The notes beneath the pieces are model-generated. The model was not told the DNA's origin, did not search any database, and was given only the letters and a program-made list of their open reading frames with translations. A DNA stretch of 64,000 nt from Caulobacteraceae bacterium (lineage in GTDB: Bacteria > Pseudomonadota > Alphaproteobacteria > Caulobacterales > Caulobacteraceae), in contig JAIXZX010000012.1 in the NCBI GenBank assembly GCA_027489335.1, positions 1 through 64,000 of the forward strand, in the 5' to 3' direction. A program made the position numbers and the translations under genes. Below, piece after piece: positions 37,561 to 48,011 of this stretch. Position 1 is the first letter of the stretch; the number at the start of each line of letters is the position of its first letter.

Positions 37561-38154
37561 TCAGGCCCGTCCGCCAGCCAGGTAGTCCATCTTGCCAATG
37601 GGCGCGCCCTTGTGACGGAGCAGGGCGTAGGCCATCGAGACGTGGAACAGGAAGTTCGGCAGGGAGAAGGTCAGGACGAAGTCCTTGGCCGTGAAGGTCA
37701 TGGCGCCCCGGGGCAGGGGCAGCTCGATGGTCCGCTCCAGGTCGTCGCTCACCTGATCAGGGGTGATGGACTCGACGAAGGCCAGGGTCTTGGCGATGCG
37801 GGCCTTCAGGTCGTCATAGGTGGTCTCGGTGTCGGGCATGACCGGCGGGGCGACGCCGGCCAGGCGGGCCGCGCCACCCTTGGCCGCATCGGTGGCCAGC
37901 TGGATCTGACCGATCAGCGAGTGCATGTCGGGCGCCAGGCGGGCCTCGAGCAGGTCCGACAGCGGCTGGTCGCTCGCCTTGGCGTGGGCCTCGGCCTTGT
38001 TCAGCAGGGCGGCGAGGTTGCGCAGCATCTGCACATAGACCGGGATCGAGGCGTCATAGAGGGTCAGGGCCAAGGGAGCGTCTCCGAAGGTTAAGCTTGA
38101 CCCCAGATGGGGCTCCGCCGCGCCCCGCGCCATGGCCCTGGCCGGTTCATCCAC
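37561..38154 (-). CDS. DUF1993 family protein
   Basis: LTLYDASIPVYVQMLRNLAALLNKAEAHA...LAPDMHSLIGQIQLATDAAKGGAARLAG...FHVSMAYALLRHKGAPIGKMDYL. True start is probably internal. Confidence 0.8.
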   Translation of the reverse strand: MDEPARAMARGAAEPHLGSSLTFGDAPLALTLYDASIPVYVQMLRNLAALLNKAEAHAKASDQPLSDLLEARLAPDMHSLIGQIQLATDAAKGGAARLAGVAPPVMPDTETTYDDLKARIAKTLAFVESITPDQVSDDLERTIELPLPRGAMTFTAKDFVLTFSLPNFLFHVSMAYALLRHKGAPIGKMDYLAGGRA

Positions 38155-38251
38155 ACCTTAAGCTGACCCCGGAAAAGAGGCGGGCAGGGTCAGGCGGCTC
38201 CGTAGAACCATCCGACCCTGCCCGTTCAGGGACATCCGGGGGGAGGAGGCC

Positions 38252-39652
38252 TTAGAAAGTCTGGGTGACTTCCACGTAGCCGAACAGCGGCTCGGCGCCA
38301 GTGGCGTTGGGGGCGTCGTCCAGGAATTCGCCGTTCACCAGCTTGGCGAAGCCGAACTCCAGGCGCGTGGCCTTGGGCACGATCCAGTAGCGGGCGCGGG
38401 CCTCTAGCTGGTGGCCGGCGAAGTCCCCGGAGCGGCCGGTGGCGTCACGGACGCCGGTGGTGGCGAAGGAGTCGGTGGCCTCATCCAGATAGAGGGCGCG
38501 GTAGAAGACCATGGCGTCCCAACGCTTGTTGGGAACCACCTCGACCCGCACGCCGGGCGAATTGAAGTTGGAGCGCCCCAGCGGGCCGTAGGCGCCAGGA
38601 GGACCGAAGTCCGGGCGTCGGGGACCAAACAAGCCATCGAAGCGGTTGTACTCGCCGTCCGCGCTGCTCTTGTCGCCGCTGGCGAAGTCGTATTCCAGGG
38701 CCACCCGCGGCGACCAGGCGCCCTCGAAGGTCTTGCCGACTTCCAGGTGCAGATATTGGGCGTCCACATCCAGGTCGCGGCGGTCAGCAGCGCTGGTGGA
38801 GTTGCGGGCCTCGCCGGTCTGCCAGCCGCCCTCGAACTCATAGTCCCACTTGCCAGCCGCCGGGTTGCGGACGAAGCGGCCCCCCACGGTGGTCAGGCGG
38901 CGATTGCGGGTGGCGACCCGGGGGGAGTCCTCTTCTTCCAGCCGAAGGGCGAAGACTTCCAGCTGCCCGCCATCGGCGAACTTGGGCGTGGTGTAAATGC
39001 CGCCGAAGAACACCAGGTCGTCGTTCTGCCGGTCGGTCTCGATCTCATTGTCGAGGATGCCGGCCCGGTCGGATGGCAGCTTCTGCAGGGGATAGGTGTA
39101 GAACAGGGTGGCGGCCCCGGCCGACTTGGCGCTCCAGTCGGCGCGGACGCCGGCGAAGGCGCTGGTCGCATTGCCGTACGCGGAACGGCCCACCAGACGG
39201 CGCGAACCGATGTCGAGGGTGAACCGACCCAGCGTGGCCGAACCCTTGGCGCCTTCGACAAACAAGTCGTTCACATCGGCGGCCACATAGGCCTGGATCA
39301 GCTCCAGGGCGTTGACGTCGCCCGTGCCGGTCGGCGAGCCGCTGTCATTCAGATAGACCCGGGCGTCGATCACCTCGCCGCCGATGCGGACCGGCTGAAG
39401 ATTGAGCTCGGCGAACAGGGTGGAGCGCAGCACGAGGCCCTGGTCGGAGCCATCGCCATAGGCTGGGCGATACTGGCCATCCAGGCTCTCATAGCGCGCG
39501 CGCACGGTGCCCGAGAGCTTCAGATTGTCCGGGGCGCCCACGGCGTCATGCAGGGTCCAGGGCGCCGATTGCGCCGCCGCGGGGCTGGCGGCGATTGCGC
39601 TGGCCAGAACGATCAGGGAGGCGCCCAGGGCGCGCGAGGTCTTCAGCGTCAT
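38252..39652 (-). CDS. Outer-membrane beta-barrel (alginate-export/porin-like) protein
   Basis: Signal peptide ending AAAQSA; KLSGTVRARYESLDGQYRPAYGDGSDQGLVLRSTLFAELN; C-terminal FGYVEVTQTF. Confidence 0.8.
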   Translation of the reverse strand: MTLKTSRALGASLIVLASAIAASPAAAQSAPWTLHDAVGAPDNLKLSGTVRARYESLDGQYRPAYGDGSDQGLVLRSTLFAELNLQPVRIGGEVIDARVYLNDSGSPTGTGDVNALELIQAYVAADVNDLFVEGAKGSATLGRFTLDIGSRRLVGRSAYGNATSAFAGVRADWSAKSAGAATLFYTYPLQKLPSDRAGILDNEIETDRQNDDLVFFGGIYTTPKFADGGQLEVFALRLEEEDSPRVATRNRRLTTVGGRFVRNPAAGKWDYEFEGGWQTGEARNSTSAADRRDLDVDAQYLHLEVGKTFEGAWSPRVALEYDFASGDKSSADGEYNRFDGLFGPRRPDFGPPGAYGPLGRSNFNSPGVRVEVVPNKRWDAMVFYRALYLDEATDSFATTGVRDATGRSGDFAGHQLEARARYWIVPKATRLEFGFAKLVNGEFLDDAPNATGAEPLFGYVEVTQTF

Positions 39653-39915
39653 GGTGTTCAGAATTCTCTCTGTTCGGACACCGTCGGTCCGCGACCGTGA
39701 GCTAGGCCCCAAAGATTGCTTGGGCCTTAAGCTTGACCTTGAGGCGGCTGGCGGACGCTGTACGGGGTGAAGGAGAAATATTCCGAAAAAACAACAAGAT
39801 GTCCCGCCTCTGGTGCGGCAGGCAGCCAGGCTTTGGTGGGCTCTGCGCGACGATCCGCCGCGCTGCCTGGGGGCCTGACGCGATCAGACCGAGCCGTCTG
39901 CCCCTCCAATCTGGC

Positions 39916-41805
39916 CTATGGCAGGACGATTTCGAACCAGAAATCGAAGCGGTCCAGGCAGGCCAGAAGGGCTCCGAGATCGTCGGCGCGCGGGGAGTCT
40001 ACCTCGCCCTTGGTCACGGCCGCGGCCAGGTCCGTCTCCCCCAGCACCAGGGCCACCAGGGTCGCGCGGCTCAGCCGCACCGAGGTCGCGCCGGGGGCGA
40101 CCCGGTCGCGGCCATGATGCAGGACGGCGTTCTCGACGTTGAGCCCAAAGCGCTCGCCGGTATCGGTGAAGGTGAGGTCCAGGGCGACCTCGAGCGTGCC
40201 GGCCCGCTCGCCGTTCAGCCGGACCGACAGGGAGTCCAGCAGCTGTTCGGCCGGCAGGTTGCGGATCTGGCCCGCCGCCCCCTGGCGCGGCGTGGGGGAG
40301 GGCGGCCGCACATGCCGCAGCTCCTGGGCGCCGGTCAGGTAGAAGGCCCGCCAGGGGCCGGATTCGGCCTGATAGCCCATCTGCTCCAGGGCGTCGGCCT
40401 GCAGTTCGCGGGCCTCGGCGTTGTCGGGCTGGGCGAAGACCAGGTGGTTCACCAGCTGCGCGGTCCAGCGATAGTCCCCGGCGGCGAAGGCTTCGCGCGC
40501 CTTGGCCAGCAGCGGCTCGGGCCCGCCGGCCAGGTCCACATAGCGCTTGCCCGCCTCCACTGGCGGATGGGGATGCAGGTGAGCGGGATTGCCGTCGAAC
40601 CAGCCGAGATAGCGCTGATACACCGCCTTGGCGTTGTGGTTGAGCGTCCCGTAATAGCCGCGGGTGTACCACTCGGCCTCCAGGCTGGGGGGCAGTTTGA
40701 GCGCCTCGCCGATCTCCAGCGGCGTCATCCCGTGGTTGGCCATCCGCAGGGTCTGGTCGTGGATGAACTTGTAGAGGTCGCGCTGCTTCTTCAGGAATTT
40801 CCGCGCCCGGTCCTGGCCCCAGCGGGGCCAGTGGTGGCTGGCGAACAGCACCTCGGTGCGGTCGCCGAACAGGTCGGCGGCCTCGTCGATATAGAAGGCC
40901 CAGCGCTTGGCGTCGCGCACCTGGGCGCCGCGGGGCGTATAGATGTTGTGCAGGTGGCAGGAGCAGTTCTCCGCCATGCAAAGCGCGCCGAACTGCGGGA
41001 AGAAGAAGTTCATCTCCGCCGGCGCCTCGGTGTCCGGCGTCACCTGGAACTCGATCTCGATCCCGTCGATGGTCAGCTTCGTGCCGGTCTTGCTGATGCT
41101 CTCGGTGGGCGGGATCAGGCTGACCGAGCCCATGGAGGTGGTCTTGCCGAGGCCGGAGTCCACATGCCCCTGGGCGTTGCGCGGGAGCAGCGCGCCATAC
41201 ATGTAGGTCGCCCGCCGGCCCATGGCGTTGCCGGCCAGGACGTTCTCGCTGACCGCCTCCTCCAGGAAGCCTTCCGGCGCGATGATCCGCATGCCCGCTT
41301 CGATGTCGGCGTCGGAGATGACCCCGCGCACCCCGCCATAATGGTCCACGTGGCTGTGGGTGTAGATGACGCCGGTCACCGGCTTGTCGCCGCGATGCTG
41401 GCGCATCAGGGCCAGAGCCGCCGCCGCCGGTTCGGCCGAGATCAGCGGATCGATGACGAGGTAGCCCTTCTCGCCCTCGATGAAGGTGATGTTGGACAGG
41501 TCAAAGCCGCGCACCTGATAGACGCCCGGGGTCACCTCGAAGAGGCCGTGCAGGGCGTTCAGCCGGGCCTGGCGCCACAGGCTGGGATTGACCGTGGGCG
41601 GCGCATCTTCGGGCTCTTCGAAGGCGAAGGCGCCCATGTTCCAGACCACGCCGCCTGTGGCGTTCTCGATCTTCGCGTCGGGGATGGAGCCCATATGGCC
41701 GCGACGGGCGTCGGCCCAGTCCTGCCCGTCGTCAGCCGGCAACTGGGTGCGAAGGGCGGCGTGGGCCCGCAGGGTGGCGTCTGTGGCGTCCTTGGGCGTG
41801 GTCAT
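39916..41805 (-). CDS. Alkyl/aryl-sulfatase, metallo-beta-lactamase fold (SdsA1-type)
   Basis: IYTHSHVDHYGGVRGVIS metal motif, SLWRQARLNALHGLFEVTPGVYQVRGFDLSNITFIEGEKGYLVIDPL, C-terminal SCP2-like region. Confidence 0.92.
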   Translation of the reverse strand: MTTPKDATDATLRAHAALRTQLPADDGQDWADARRGHMGSIPDAKIENATGGVVWNMGAFAFEEPEDAPPTVNPSLWRQARLNALHGLFEVTPGVYQVRGFDLSNITFIEGEKGYLVIDPLISAEPAAAALALMRQHRGDKPVTGVIYTHSHVDHYGGVRGVISDADIEAGMRIIAPEGFLEEAVSENVLAGNAMGRRATYMYGALLPRNAQGHVDSGLGKTTSMGSVSLIPPTESISKTGTKLTIDGIEIEFQVTPDTEAPAEMNFFFPQFGALCMAENCSCHLHNIYTPRGAQVRDAKRWAFYIDEAADLFGDRTEVLFASHHWPRWGQDRARKFLKKQRDLYKFIHDQTLRMANHGMTPLEIGEALKLPPSLEAEWYTRGYYGTLNHNAKAVYQRYLGWFDGNPAHLHPHPPVEAGKRYVDLAGGPEPLLAKAREAFAAGDYRWTAQLVNHLVFAQPDNAEARELQADALEQMGYQAESGPWRAFYLTGAQELRHVRPPSPTPRQGAAGQIRNLPAEQLLDSLSVRLNGERAGTLEVALDLTFTDTGERFGLNVENAVLHHGRDRVAPGATSVRLSRATLVALVLGETDLAAAVTKGEVDSPRADDLGALLACLDRFDFWFEIVLP

Positions 41806-41845
41806 CGTCCCGCTCTCCCCGACCTGTCTTCTTATGGTGGCGCTT

Positions 41846-42367
41846 CTAGTAGTTGCTGCCCGGCTTGTCCTCCACCGCCTGACCCCGGGCAGGGATCAGC
41901 ATGTCCCGCCGGAAGGTGGCGATGATCACCCCGTCCTGGTTCTTGCCCAGGGTGCGGATGGTGACGATCCCCTGGCCGGGCCGCGACTTGCTCTCGCGCT
42001 TGGCCAGCACTTCGCTCTCGCCGTAGAGGGTGTCGCCGGCGAAGACCGGGGCGGGGAACTTGACCTCGTCCATGCCCAGATTGGCGATCGCCTTCTGGGA
42101 GCAGTCGCTGACGCTCATCCCGATCAGGAGGGCGAGCGTATAGGTCGAGACCACCAGGTTGCGGCCGAACTCCGTGTGCTTGCCGTATTCGGCGTCGAAG
42201 TGCAGCGGGTGGGTGTTGAGCGTCAGCAGGGTAAAGAGGTGATTGTCGGCCTCGGTCACCGTCTTGCCCGGGCGGTGCTCATAGACATCGCCGACGATGA
42301 AGTCGTCATAGTAGCGGCCGAAGGTCTCCCGGTAGCGCCCCGGCGCGATCTCCTTGATCGTCTTCAT
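41846..42367 (-). CDS. MaoC family dehydratase (mesaconyl-/itaconyl-CoA hydratase-like)
   Basis: GRYYDDFIVGDVYEHRPGKTVTEADNHLFTLLTLNTHPLHFDAEYGKHTEFGRNLV; PAPVFAGDTLYGESEV. Confidence 0.88.
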   Translation of the reverse strand: MKTIKEIAPGRYRETFGRYYDDFIVGDVYEHRPGKTVTEADNHLFTLLTLNTHPLHFDAEYGKHTEFGRNLVVSTYTLALLIGMSVSDCSQKAIANLGMDEVKFPAPVFAGDTLYGESEVLAKRESKSRPGQGIVTIRTLGKNQDGVIIATFRRDMLIPARGQAVEDKPGSNY

Positions 42368-43185
42368 CAGTCCCGTCCTTTCGCCCGTTCCAGGATGCGC
42401 CGCGCGGCGCGGGCCACCGGCAGTTCGATCAGCTTTCCGTCCAGCAGGGCCGGTCCCCCGGCGGCGGCGTCAAAGGCCGCGACCACCGCCTGCGCCCGGG
42501 CCACGTCCTCGGCGCTCGGGGTGTAGACAGCGTTCACCGGCGCCACCTGGTCGGGGTGGATGCAGGCCCGGCCAGTGAAGCCCAGGCGCCGGGCCCGGTC
42601 GGTCTCGGCGCTCAGCACCTCGGGCTCACCGACCAGGCCCGGCGGCGCGTCCAGAGCCTGGATGCCGGCCCGAGCGCAGGCCGCGGCGATCTGGCTGCGG
42701 GCGTAGAGCAGGGGCTCCCAGCTCATGTCGCAGCCCACCTCGGCGCTGTAGTCGAAGGCTCCGAACAGGACCCCGCCGACGCCCGGCGCCTCGGCGATGT
42801 CCCAGCAGCGCATCAATCCCTCAGGTGTCTCCACAAGCGGCCAGAAGGGGCGCACATCCCCCAGCGCCCGCTGCAGCATGCCGAACTCATGGGCGCTGGA
42901 GGCCTTGGGGATCATGAAGAAGTCAGCCTCCGCCGGGGCGGCGGCCCTAAGGTCGTCGGCGAACCAGGGGGTGGTCCGACCGTTCAGCCGCAGACCCACC
43001 TGCACGCCGCCCTTCGGACGCTGGGCCAGGAACTCCAGGGCGCTCGCCCGGGCGCCGGCCTTGTCCCCTGGGGCCACGGCGTCTTCCAGGTCCAGGCAGA
43101 CGGCGTCGGCGCCGCTCTCCAAGGCCCGCGTAAAGCGGTCCGGGCGATTGGCCGGGGTGAACAGGAGCGAGCGGAACTGGACCAA
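42367..43185 (-). CDS. CoA ester lyase, HpcH/HpaI-CitE family
   Basis: RSLLFTPANRPDRFTRALESGADAVCLDLEDAVAPGDK; FMIPKASSAHE; GFTGRACIHPDQVAPVNAVYTPS. Confidence 0.92.
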   Translation of the reverse strand: MVQFRSLLFTPANRPDRFTRALESGADAVCLDLEDAVAPGDKAGARASALEFLAQRPKGGVQVGLRLNGRTTPWFADDLRAAAPAEADFFMIPKASSAHEFGMLQRALGDVRPFWPLVETPEGLMRCWDIAEAPGVGGVLFGAFDYSAEVGCDMSWEPLLYARSQIAAACARAGIQALDAPPGLVGEPEVLSAETDRARRLGFTGRACIHPDQVAPVNAVYTPSAEDVARAQAVVAAFDAAAGGPALLDGKLIELPVARAARRILERAKGRD

Positions 43186-43329
43186 GCATCCTCCGGATGG
43201 GCGATTGCGAGTCGTCAGGCAGGATATGACACTCCCCGGCCGGCCAGGGCCAGGGCGTCCCCAGCGTCAACCGGGCGACATGCTAAGGCCGGGCGTCTGA
43301 CGGCGCGCATCCACGGGAGGAAGAAGCCC

Positions 43330-44544
43330 ATGTACGACCTGTTGAAGGGCCTCACCGTGGTCGAGGGTTCGGCCTTCATCGCCGGCCCCACCTGCGCCCT
43401 CTATCTCGCCCAGCTGGGCGCCGAGGTGATCCGGTTCGACAATATCGGCGGCGGCCCGGACTTCCGCCGCTGGCCCTTGGCCCCGTCGGGCGCCAGCCTC
43501 TATTGGGAGGGGCTCAACAAGGGCAAGAAGTCGGTGGCCATCGACCTGTCGCGCCCCGAGGGGCGGGAGTTGGCCCAGCGTCTGGCCGCGGCGCCGGGCG
43601 AGGACGGCGGCCTCTTCGTCACCAACTTTCCGGTCGAGGGCTTTCTCGCCTATGACAAGCTCAAGGCCATTCGGGACGACGTGATCTGTGTCCGGGTCAT
43701 GGGCTGGGCCGATGGCGGGCCCGGCGTCGACTACACGATCAACAGCGCCGTGGGCGTGCCGTTGATGACTGGCCATCCCGATGATGCGCGGCCGGTCAAC
43801 CACGTCCTGCCGGCCTGGGACCTGCTCACCGGCGCCTTCGCCGCCTTCAACATGGTCGCCGCCCTGCTGGCGCGGATGCGAACAGGGCAGGGCCGGGAAA
43901 TCCGCATTCCCCTGTCCGATGTGGCGGCCTCGGCCCTGGCCAATATGGGCATGACGGCCGAGATTCTGGCGGGCGAAGGCGAGCGTCCCCGCCAGGGCAA
44001 CAATCTGTTCGGCGCCTTCGGTCGCGACTTCGTCACTCGCGACGGCCAGCGGCTGATGGTGGTGGCCATCACGCCGCGCCAATGGACCGGCCTGATCGAG
44101 GTGCTGGGGGTGGGCGAGGCGGTGGCCGCCGTGGAGGCCGCCCGCGGGGTCGATTTCCGCAAGGACGAGGGCGTGCGCTTCGCCCATGCCGACGCCCTGA
44201 TGCCGATCTTCGAGGCCGGTTTCGCCCGCGCCGACAGCGCTGATCTGATCCCCAGGTTCGATGAGCTCGGCGTCTGCTGGGCGCCTTATCAGACCCTGGA
44301 GCAGGCCCTGCGGGACCCGCGCCTCTTCAAGGGCAACCCGATCTTCTCAGACCTGACCCAGGTGAGCGGGCAGACCTATCCGGTCCCGGGCTTTGCGGCC
44401 ACCCTGCCGCAGGATGTCCGGGCGCCGGCCCGCCCGGCCGCGCGGCTCGGCCAGCACACCGAGGAGGTGCTGGCCGAACGGCTTGGCCTGGACTCAGGTG
44501 AAATCGCCCGCCTGCACGACGCCGGGATCGTCGCCTCGGCCTAG
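43330..44544 (+). CDS. CaiB/BaiF family III CoA-transferase
   Basis: MYDLLKGLTVVEGSAFIAGPTCALYLAQLGAEVIRFDNIGGGPDFRRWP; LNKGKKSVAIDLSRPEGRELAQRL. Confidence 0.92.
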   Translation: MYDLLKGLTVVEGSAFIAGPTCALYLAQLGAEVIRFDNIGGGPDFRRWPLAPSGASLYWEGLNKGKKSVAIDLSRPEGRELAQRLAAAPGEDGGLFVTNFPVEGFLAYDKLKAIRDDVICVRVMGWADGGPGVDYTINSAVGVPLMTGHPDDARPVNHVLPAWDLLTGAFAAFNMVAALLARMRTGQGREIRIPLSDVAASALANMGMTAEILAGEGERPRQGNNLFGAFGRDFVTRDGQRLMVVAITPRQWTGLIEVLGVGEAVAAVEAARGVDFRKDEGVRFAHADALMPIFEAGFARADSADLIPRFDELGVCWAPYQTLEQALRDPRLFKGNPIFSDLTQVSGQTYPVPGFAATLPQDVRAPARPAARLGQHTEEVLAERLGLDSGEIARLHDAGIVASA

Positions 44545-44552
44545 ACCCAGGC

Positions 44553-45314
44553 TCAGGCCTTGGGCTTGGCCATGTTGGCCAGCGCCGTCCCGATCTCCAT
44601 CGGCATGGGGAAGACGATGGTGGTGTTCTTGTCCGCCCCGATGTCCGACAGCGTGTTCAGATAGCGCAGCTGCATGGCCTCGGGGATGGTGGCGAGGGTC
44701 TGGGCGGCCTCCAGCATGGCGTGGGCGGCCTGCTTCTCCCCCTCGGCGTTGATGACGCGGGCGCGGCGGTTCCGTTCGGCCTCCGCTTGGCGGGCGATGG
44801 CGCGGATCATGCTCTCGTCGATGTCGACGTGCTTGATCTCCACATTGGCGACCTTGATGCCCCATTCCTCAGTCTGGCTGTCGAGGATCGCGCGGATGTC
44901 CTGGTTCAGCTTGTCCCGTTCGGCCAGCATGTCGTCCAGGTCGTGCTTGCCCAGCACTGAGCGCAGCGTGGTCTGGGCCAGCTGACTGGTGGCGTCCATG
45001 TAGTTTTCCACCTGGATCACCGCCCGGTCGGCGTCGATGACCCGGAAATAGATCACCGCCAAGACCTTCACCGAGACGTTGTCGCGGCTGATCAGGTCTT
45101 GGCTCGGAACGTCCAGCACGATGGTCCGCAGATCGACCTTCACCATCTGCTGCACCACCGGGATCAGCAGGATCAGGCCTGGTCCCTTCACGCCGGTGAA
45201 GCGGCCGAGGGTGAAGACCACGGCGCGCTCATATTCCCGCATCACCTTCACCGCCTGCAGCAGGATGATGACGACGAAGATGGCGAGGGCGCCGAAACTG
45301 GCGATATCGAACAT
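44553..45314 (-). CDS. SPFH/stomatin-like (slipin) protein
   Basis: VKVMREYERAVVFTLGRFTGVKGPGLILLIPVVQQMVKVDLRTIVLDVPSQDLISRDNVSVKVLAVIYFRV. Confidence 0.93.
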   Translation of the reverse strand: MFDIASFGALAIFVVIILLQAVKVMREYERAVVFTLGRFTGVKGPGLILLIPVVQQMVKVDLRTIVLDVPSQDLISRDNVSVKVLAVIYFRVIDADRAVIQVENYMDATSQLAQTTLRSVLGKHDLDDMLAERDKLNQDIRAILDSQTEEWGIKVANVEIKHVDIDESMIRAIARQAEAERNRRARVINAEGEKQAAHAMLEAAQTLATIPEAMQLRYLNTLSDIGADKNTTIVFPMPMEIGTALANMAKPKA

Positions 45315-45335
45315 GGTCTTGGTCCTTCTCCGCCG

Positions 45336-46739
45336 TCAGGCGGGGTTGTCGGGTTCGACGATGAGGGTGAGGCCGTCCCGGCCGGCGACATGCACCGCCT
45401 GGCCAGGGACGAGGGGGGCGGCGGACCGGGCGTGCCAGTCCTCGCCCTGGGCGTGGACATAGCCTTCGCCGTTCGCCCAGCTCTGGACGACGCCAGTGGC
45501 GCGCAGCAGGGACTCAGCCCCGGTGGTCACCCCGCGCTGGGCCGCGCGGACGGCGGCCCGCAGGGCGATGGCCACGAAGGCGACGCTGACCCCCACCGTG
45601 GCGATGATCACATAGGGCGACAGCTTGAAGCCCGGGGTCTCGCGAAACAGCAGCACTGAGCCGAGCGCCAGGCCCACGGCGCCTGCGGTCCCAAACAGGC
45701 CAAACCCCGGGGAGAAGGCTTCGGCCACCAGAAGGCCGACGCCCAACAGCATCAGCGCCCCGCCGGCATAGTTCACCGGCAGCATGTTGAGCGCAAAGAG
45801 GCCGATCAGCAGGCAGACCGCGCCGACAGCCCCAGGGCCGACGGCGCCTGGCGACATGAACTCGAAGATCAGGCCATAGACCCCGATCATCAGCAGCAGA
45901 TAGGCGATGTTGGGATTGGTGATGACAGCCAGCGCCTTGGCCCGCCAGTCCGGCGCCAGGGTCTCCACCTGGGCGCCCGCGGTCCGCAGGGTCACGGGCT
46001 CGCCGTCCAGCCGCACCGTGCGCCCGTCGGCCTGGGCGAGCAGGCCGTCCAGGTCCCGGGAGAGCAGCTCAATCACGTTCGCATCCAGGGCCTCGCCCGC
46101 CGTCAGGGTGGCGGCCTCACGCACCGCCCGCTCGCCCCATTCGGCGTTACGGCCCTGAAGATCGGCCAGGGACCGCATATAGGCGGCCGCATCATTGGTG
46201 ACCTTGGCCGTCATGGCGTCGCCGTTGGACGCCTCGGCCTGTTCGCCGTCCTCGCCCTCGGGCTGAGCCGGCGACAGCGGATTGGTGCCGCCCATCTGCA
46301 CCGGCGTCGCCGCCCCCAGGTGCGCGCCCGGCGTCATGGCCGCCAGGTGGCTGGCATAGAGGATATAGGTCCCGGCGCTGGCGGCCCTTGCCCCGGCCGG
46401 GGTCACGAACACCGCCACCGGAACCGGCGAGGCCAGGATGTCGGCGATGATGTCCCGGGTCGAGGAGTCCAGACCACCGGGCGTGTCCATGCGGATGACC
46501 GCGAGGGTCGCCTGACGCTCGGCCGCCGTGGCCAGACCCCGCTGCAGATACTCCGCCGTGGCCGGTCCCACCGCGCCGTCCAGGTCGAAGACCAGCACCA
46601 GGGGCCTCGGAGTCTGCTCTGCGCTCGAGGTCTGGGCGGCGCCCAGGCCAGCCCCAGCCAGGACCATGACCAGGCCGGCCAGAATGAGCCCCGCCGCCTG
46701 TCTCAACATTGTCCCGTTCGGCGCGCGGCCGGACATCAA
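45336..46739 (-). CDS. NfeD family protein with N-terminal ClpP-like serine protease domain
   Basis: MDTPGGLDSSTRDIIADILASPVPVAVFVTPAGARAASAGTYILYASHLAAMTPGAHLGAATPV; NfeD TM and OB-like C-terminal part. Confidence 0.93.
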   Translation of the reverse strand: MMSGRAPNGTMLRQAAGLILAGLVMVLAGAGLGAAQTSSAEQTPRPLVLVFDLDGAVGPATAEYLQRGLATAAERQATLAVIRMDTPGGLDSSTRDIIADILASPVPVAVFVTPAGARAASAGTYILYASHLAAMTPGAHLGAATPVQMGGTNPLSPAQPEGEDGEQAEASNGDAMTAKVTNDAAAYMRSLADLQGRNAEWGERAVREAATLTAGEALDANVIELLSRDLDGLLAQADGRTVRLDGEPVTLRTAGAQVETLAPDWRAKALAVITNPNIAYLLLMIGVYGLIFEFMSPGAVGPGAVGAVCLLIGLFALNMLPVNYAGGALMLLGVGLLVAEAFSPGFGLFGTAGAVGLALGSVLLFRETPGFKLSPYVIIATVGVSVAFVAIALRAAVRAAQRGVTTGAESLLRATGVVQSWANGEGYVHAQGEDWHARSAAPLVPGQAVHVAGRDGLTLIVEPDNPA

Positions 46740-46893
46740 GCTCTCCCTTGGCGTTCGCGGGCGCAGGCTCCACCCGCCATGGTGGCGTCCACCATAACAC
46801 CGATGGCGCCCAGTCGGTCGACTTCTCGCCGCTCACGCTTGATCCGGCGGACGCAAGGCGCCACCAGAAACCATCCATGTCAGGGAGCCCGCC

Positions 46894-48003
46894 ATGAAGA
46901 CCCGCGCCGCCGTCGCCTTCGAAGCCAAGAAGCCGCTGGAGATCGTCGAACTGGATCTGGAGGGGCCCAAGGCGGGCGAGGTGCTGGTGGAGATCAAGGC
47001 CACGGGCATCTGCCACACCGACGCCTACACCCTGGACGGCCTGGATTCCGAAGGGGTCTTCCCCTCGATCCTGGGGCACGAGGGCGCGGGCGTGGTGGTC
47101 GAGGTGGGCGCCGGCGTCACCAGCCTGAAGCCCGGCGATCACGTGATCCCGCTCTACACGCCCGAATGCCGCCAGTGCAAAAGCTGCCTGTCGCGCAAGA
47201 CCAACCTTTGCACGGCCATTCGCAGCACCCAGGGCAAGGGCGTCATGCCCGACGGCACCAGCCGCTTCTCCTATAAGGGCCAGATGGTCCACCACTATAT
47301 GGGCTGCTCGACCTTCTCGAACTTCACCGTCCTGCCGGAGATCGCGCTGGCCAAGATCCGGTCGGACGCCCCCTTCGACAAGGCCTGCTACATCGGCTGT
47401 GGCGTCACCACCGGCGTCGGCGCGGTGACCAACACCGCCAAGGTGGAGCCGGGCGCCAACGCCGTGGTCTTCGGGCTCGGCGGCATCGGCCTGAACGTCC
47501 TGCAGGGCCTGCGGATGGTCGGCGCCTCGATGATCATCGGGGTGGACATCAATCCCGACCGGGAAGAATGGGGCCGCCGGTTCGGCATGACCCACTTCGT
47601 CAATCCCAAGGAGATCTCCGGCGACGTGGTCGCCCATCTGGTGGAGATGACTGGCGGCGGCGCCGACTACACCTTCGACTGCACCGGCAATGTGCAGGTC
47701 ATGCGCCAGGCCCTGGAGGCCTGCCATCGCGGCTGGGGCGAGAGCATCATCATCGGCGTGGCCGAGGCCGGCAAGGAGATCGCCACCCGGCCGTTCCAGC
47801 TGGTCACCGGCCGGGTCTGGAAGGGCACGGCCTTTGGCGGCGCCCGCGGGCGCACCGACGTGCCGACCATCGTCGACTGGTACATGAACGGGAAGATCGA
47901 GATCGACCCGATGATCACCCACACCATGCCCCTCGAAGACATCAACAAGGCCTTCGACCTGATGCACGCGGGCGAGAGCATCCGCAGCGTCGTGGTCTTC
48001 TGA
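46894..48003 (+). CDS. frmA: S-(hydroxymethyl)glutathione dehydrogenase / class III alcohol dehydrogenase
   Basis: [71 protein letters not shown]. Confidence 0.96.
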   Translation: MKTRAAVAFEAKKPLEIVELDLEGPKAGEVLVEIKATGICHTDAYTLDGLDSEGVFPSILGHEGAGVVVEVGAGVTSLKPGDHVIPLYTPECRQCKSCLSRKTNLCTAIRSTQGKGVMPDGTSRFSYKGQMVHHYMGCSTFSNFTVLPEIALAKIRSDAPFDKACYIGCGVTTGVGAVTNTAKVEPGANAVVFGLGGIGLNVLQGLRMVGASMIIGVDINPDREEWGRRFGMTHFVNPKEISGDVVAHLVEMTGGGADYTFDCTGNVQVMRQALEACHRGWGESIIIGVAEAGKEIATRPFQLVTGRVWKGTAFGGARGRTDVPTIVDWYMNGKIEIDPMITHTMPLEDINKAFDLMHAGESIRSVVVF

Positions 48004-48011
48004 GGCAGCCA

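Noticed and set aside
39733-41925. 730-aa plus-strand ORF
   Set aside because: Antisense to the alkylsulfatase, which carries the THSHVDH motif on the minus strand.
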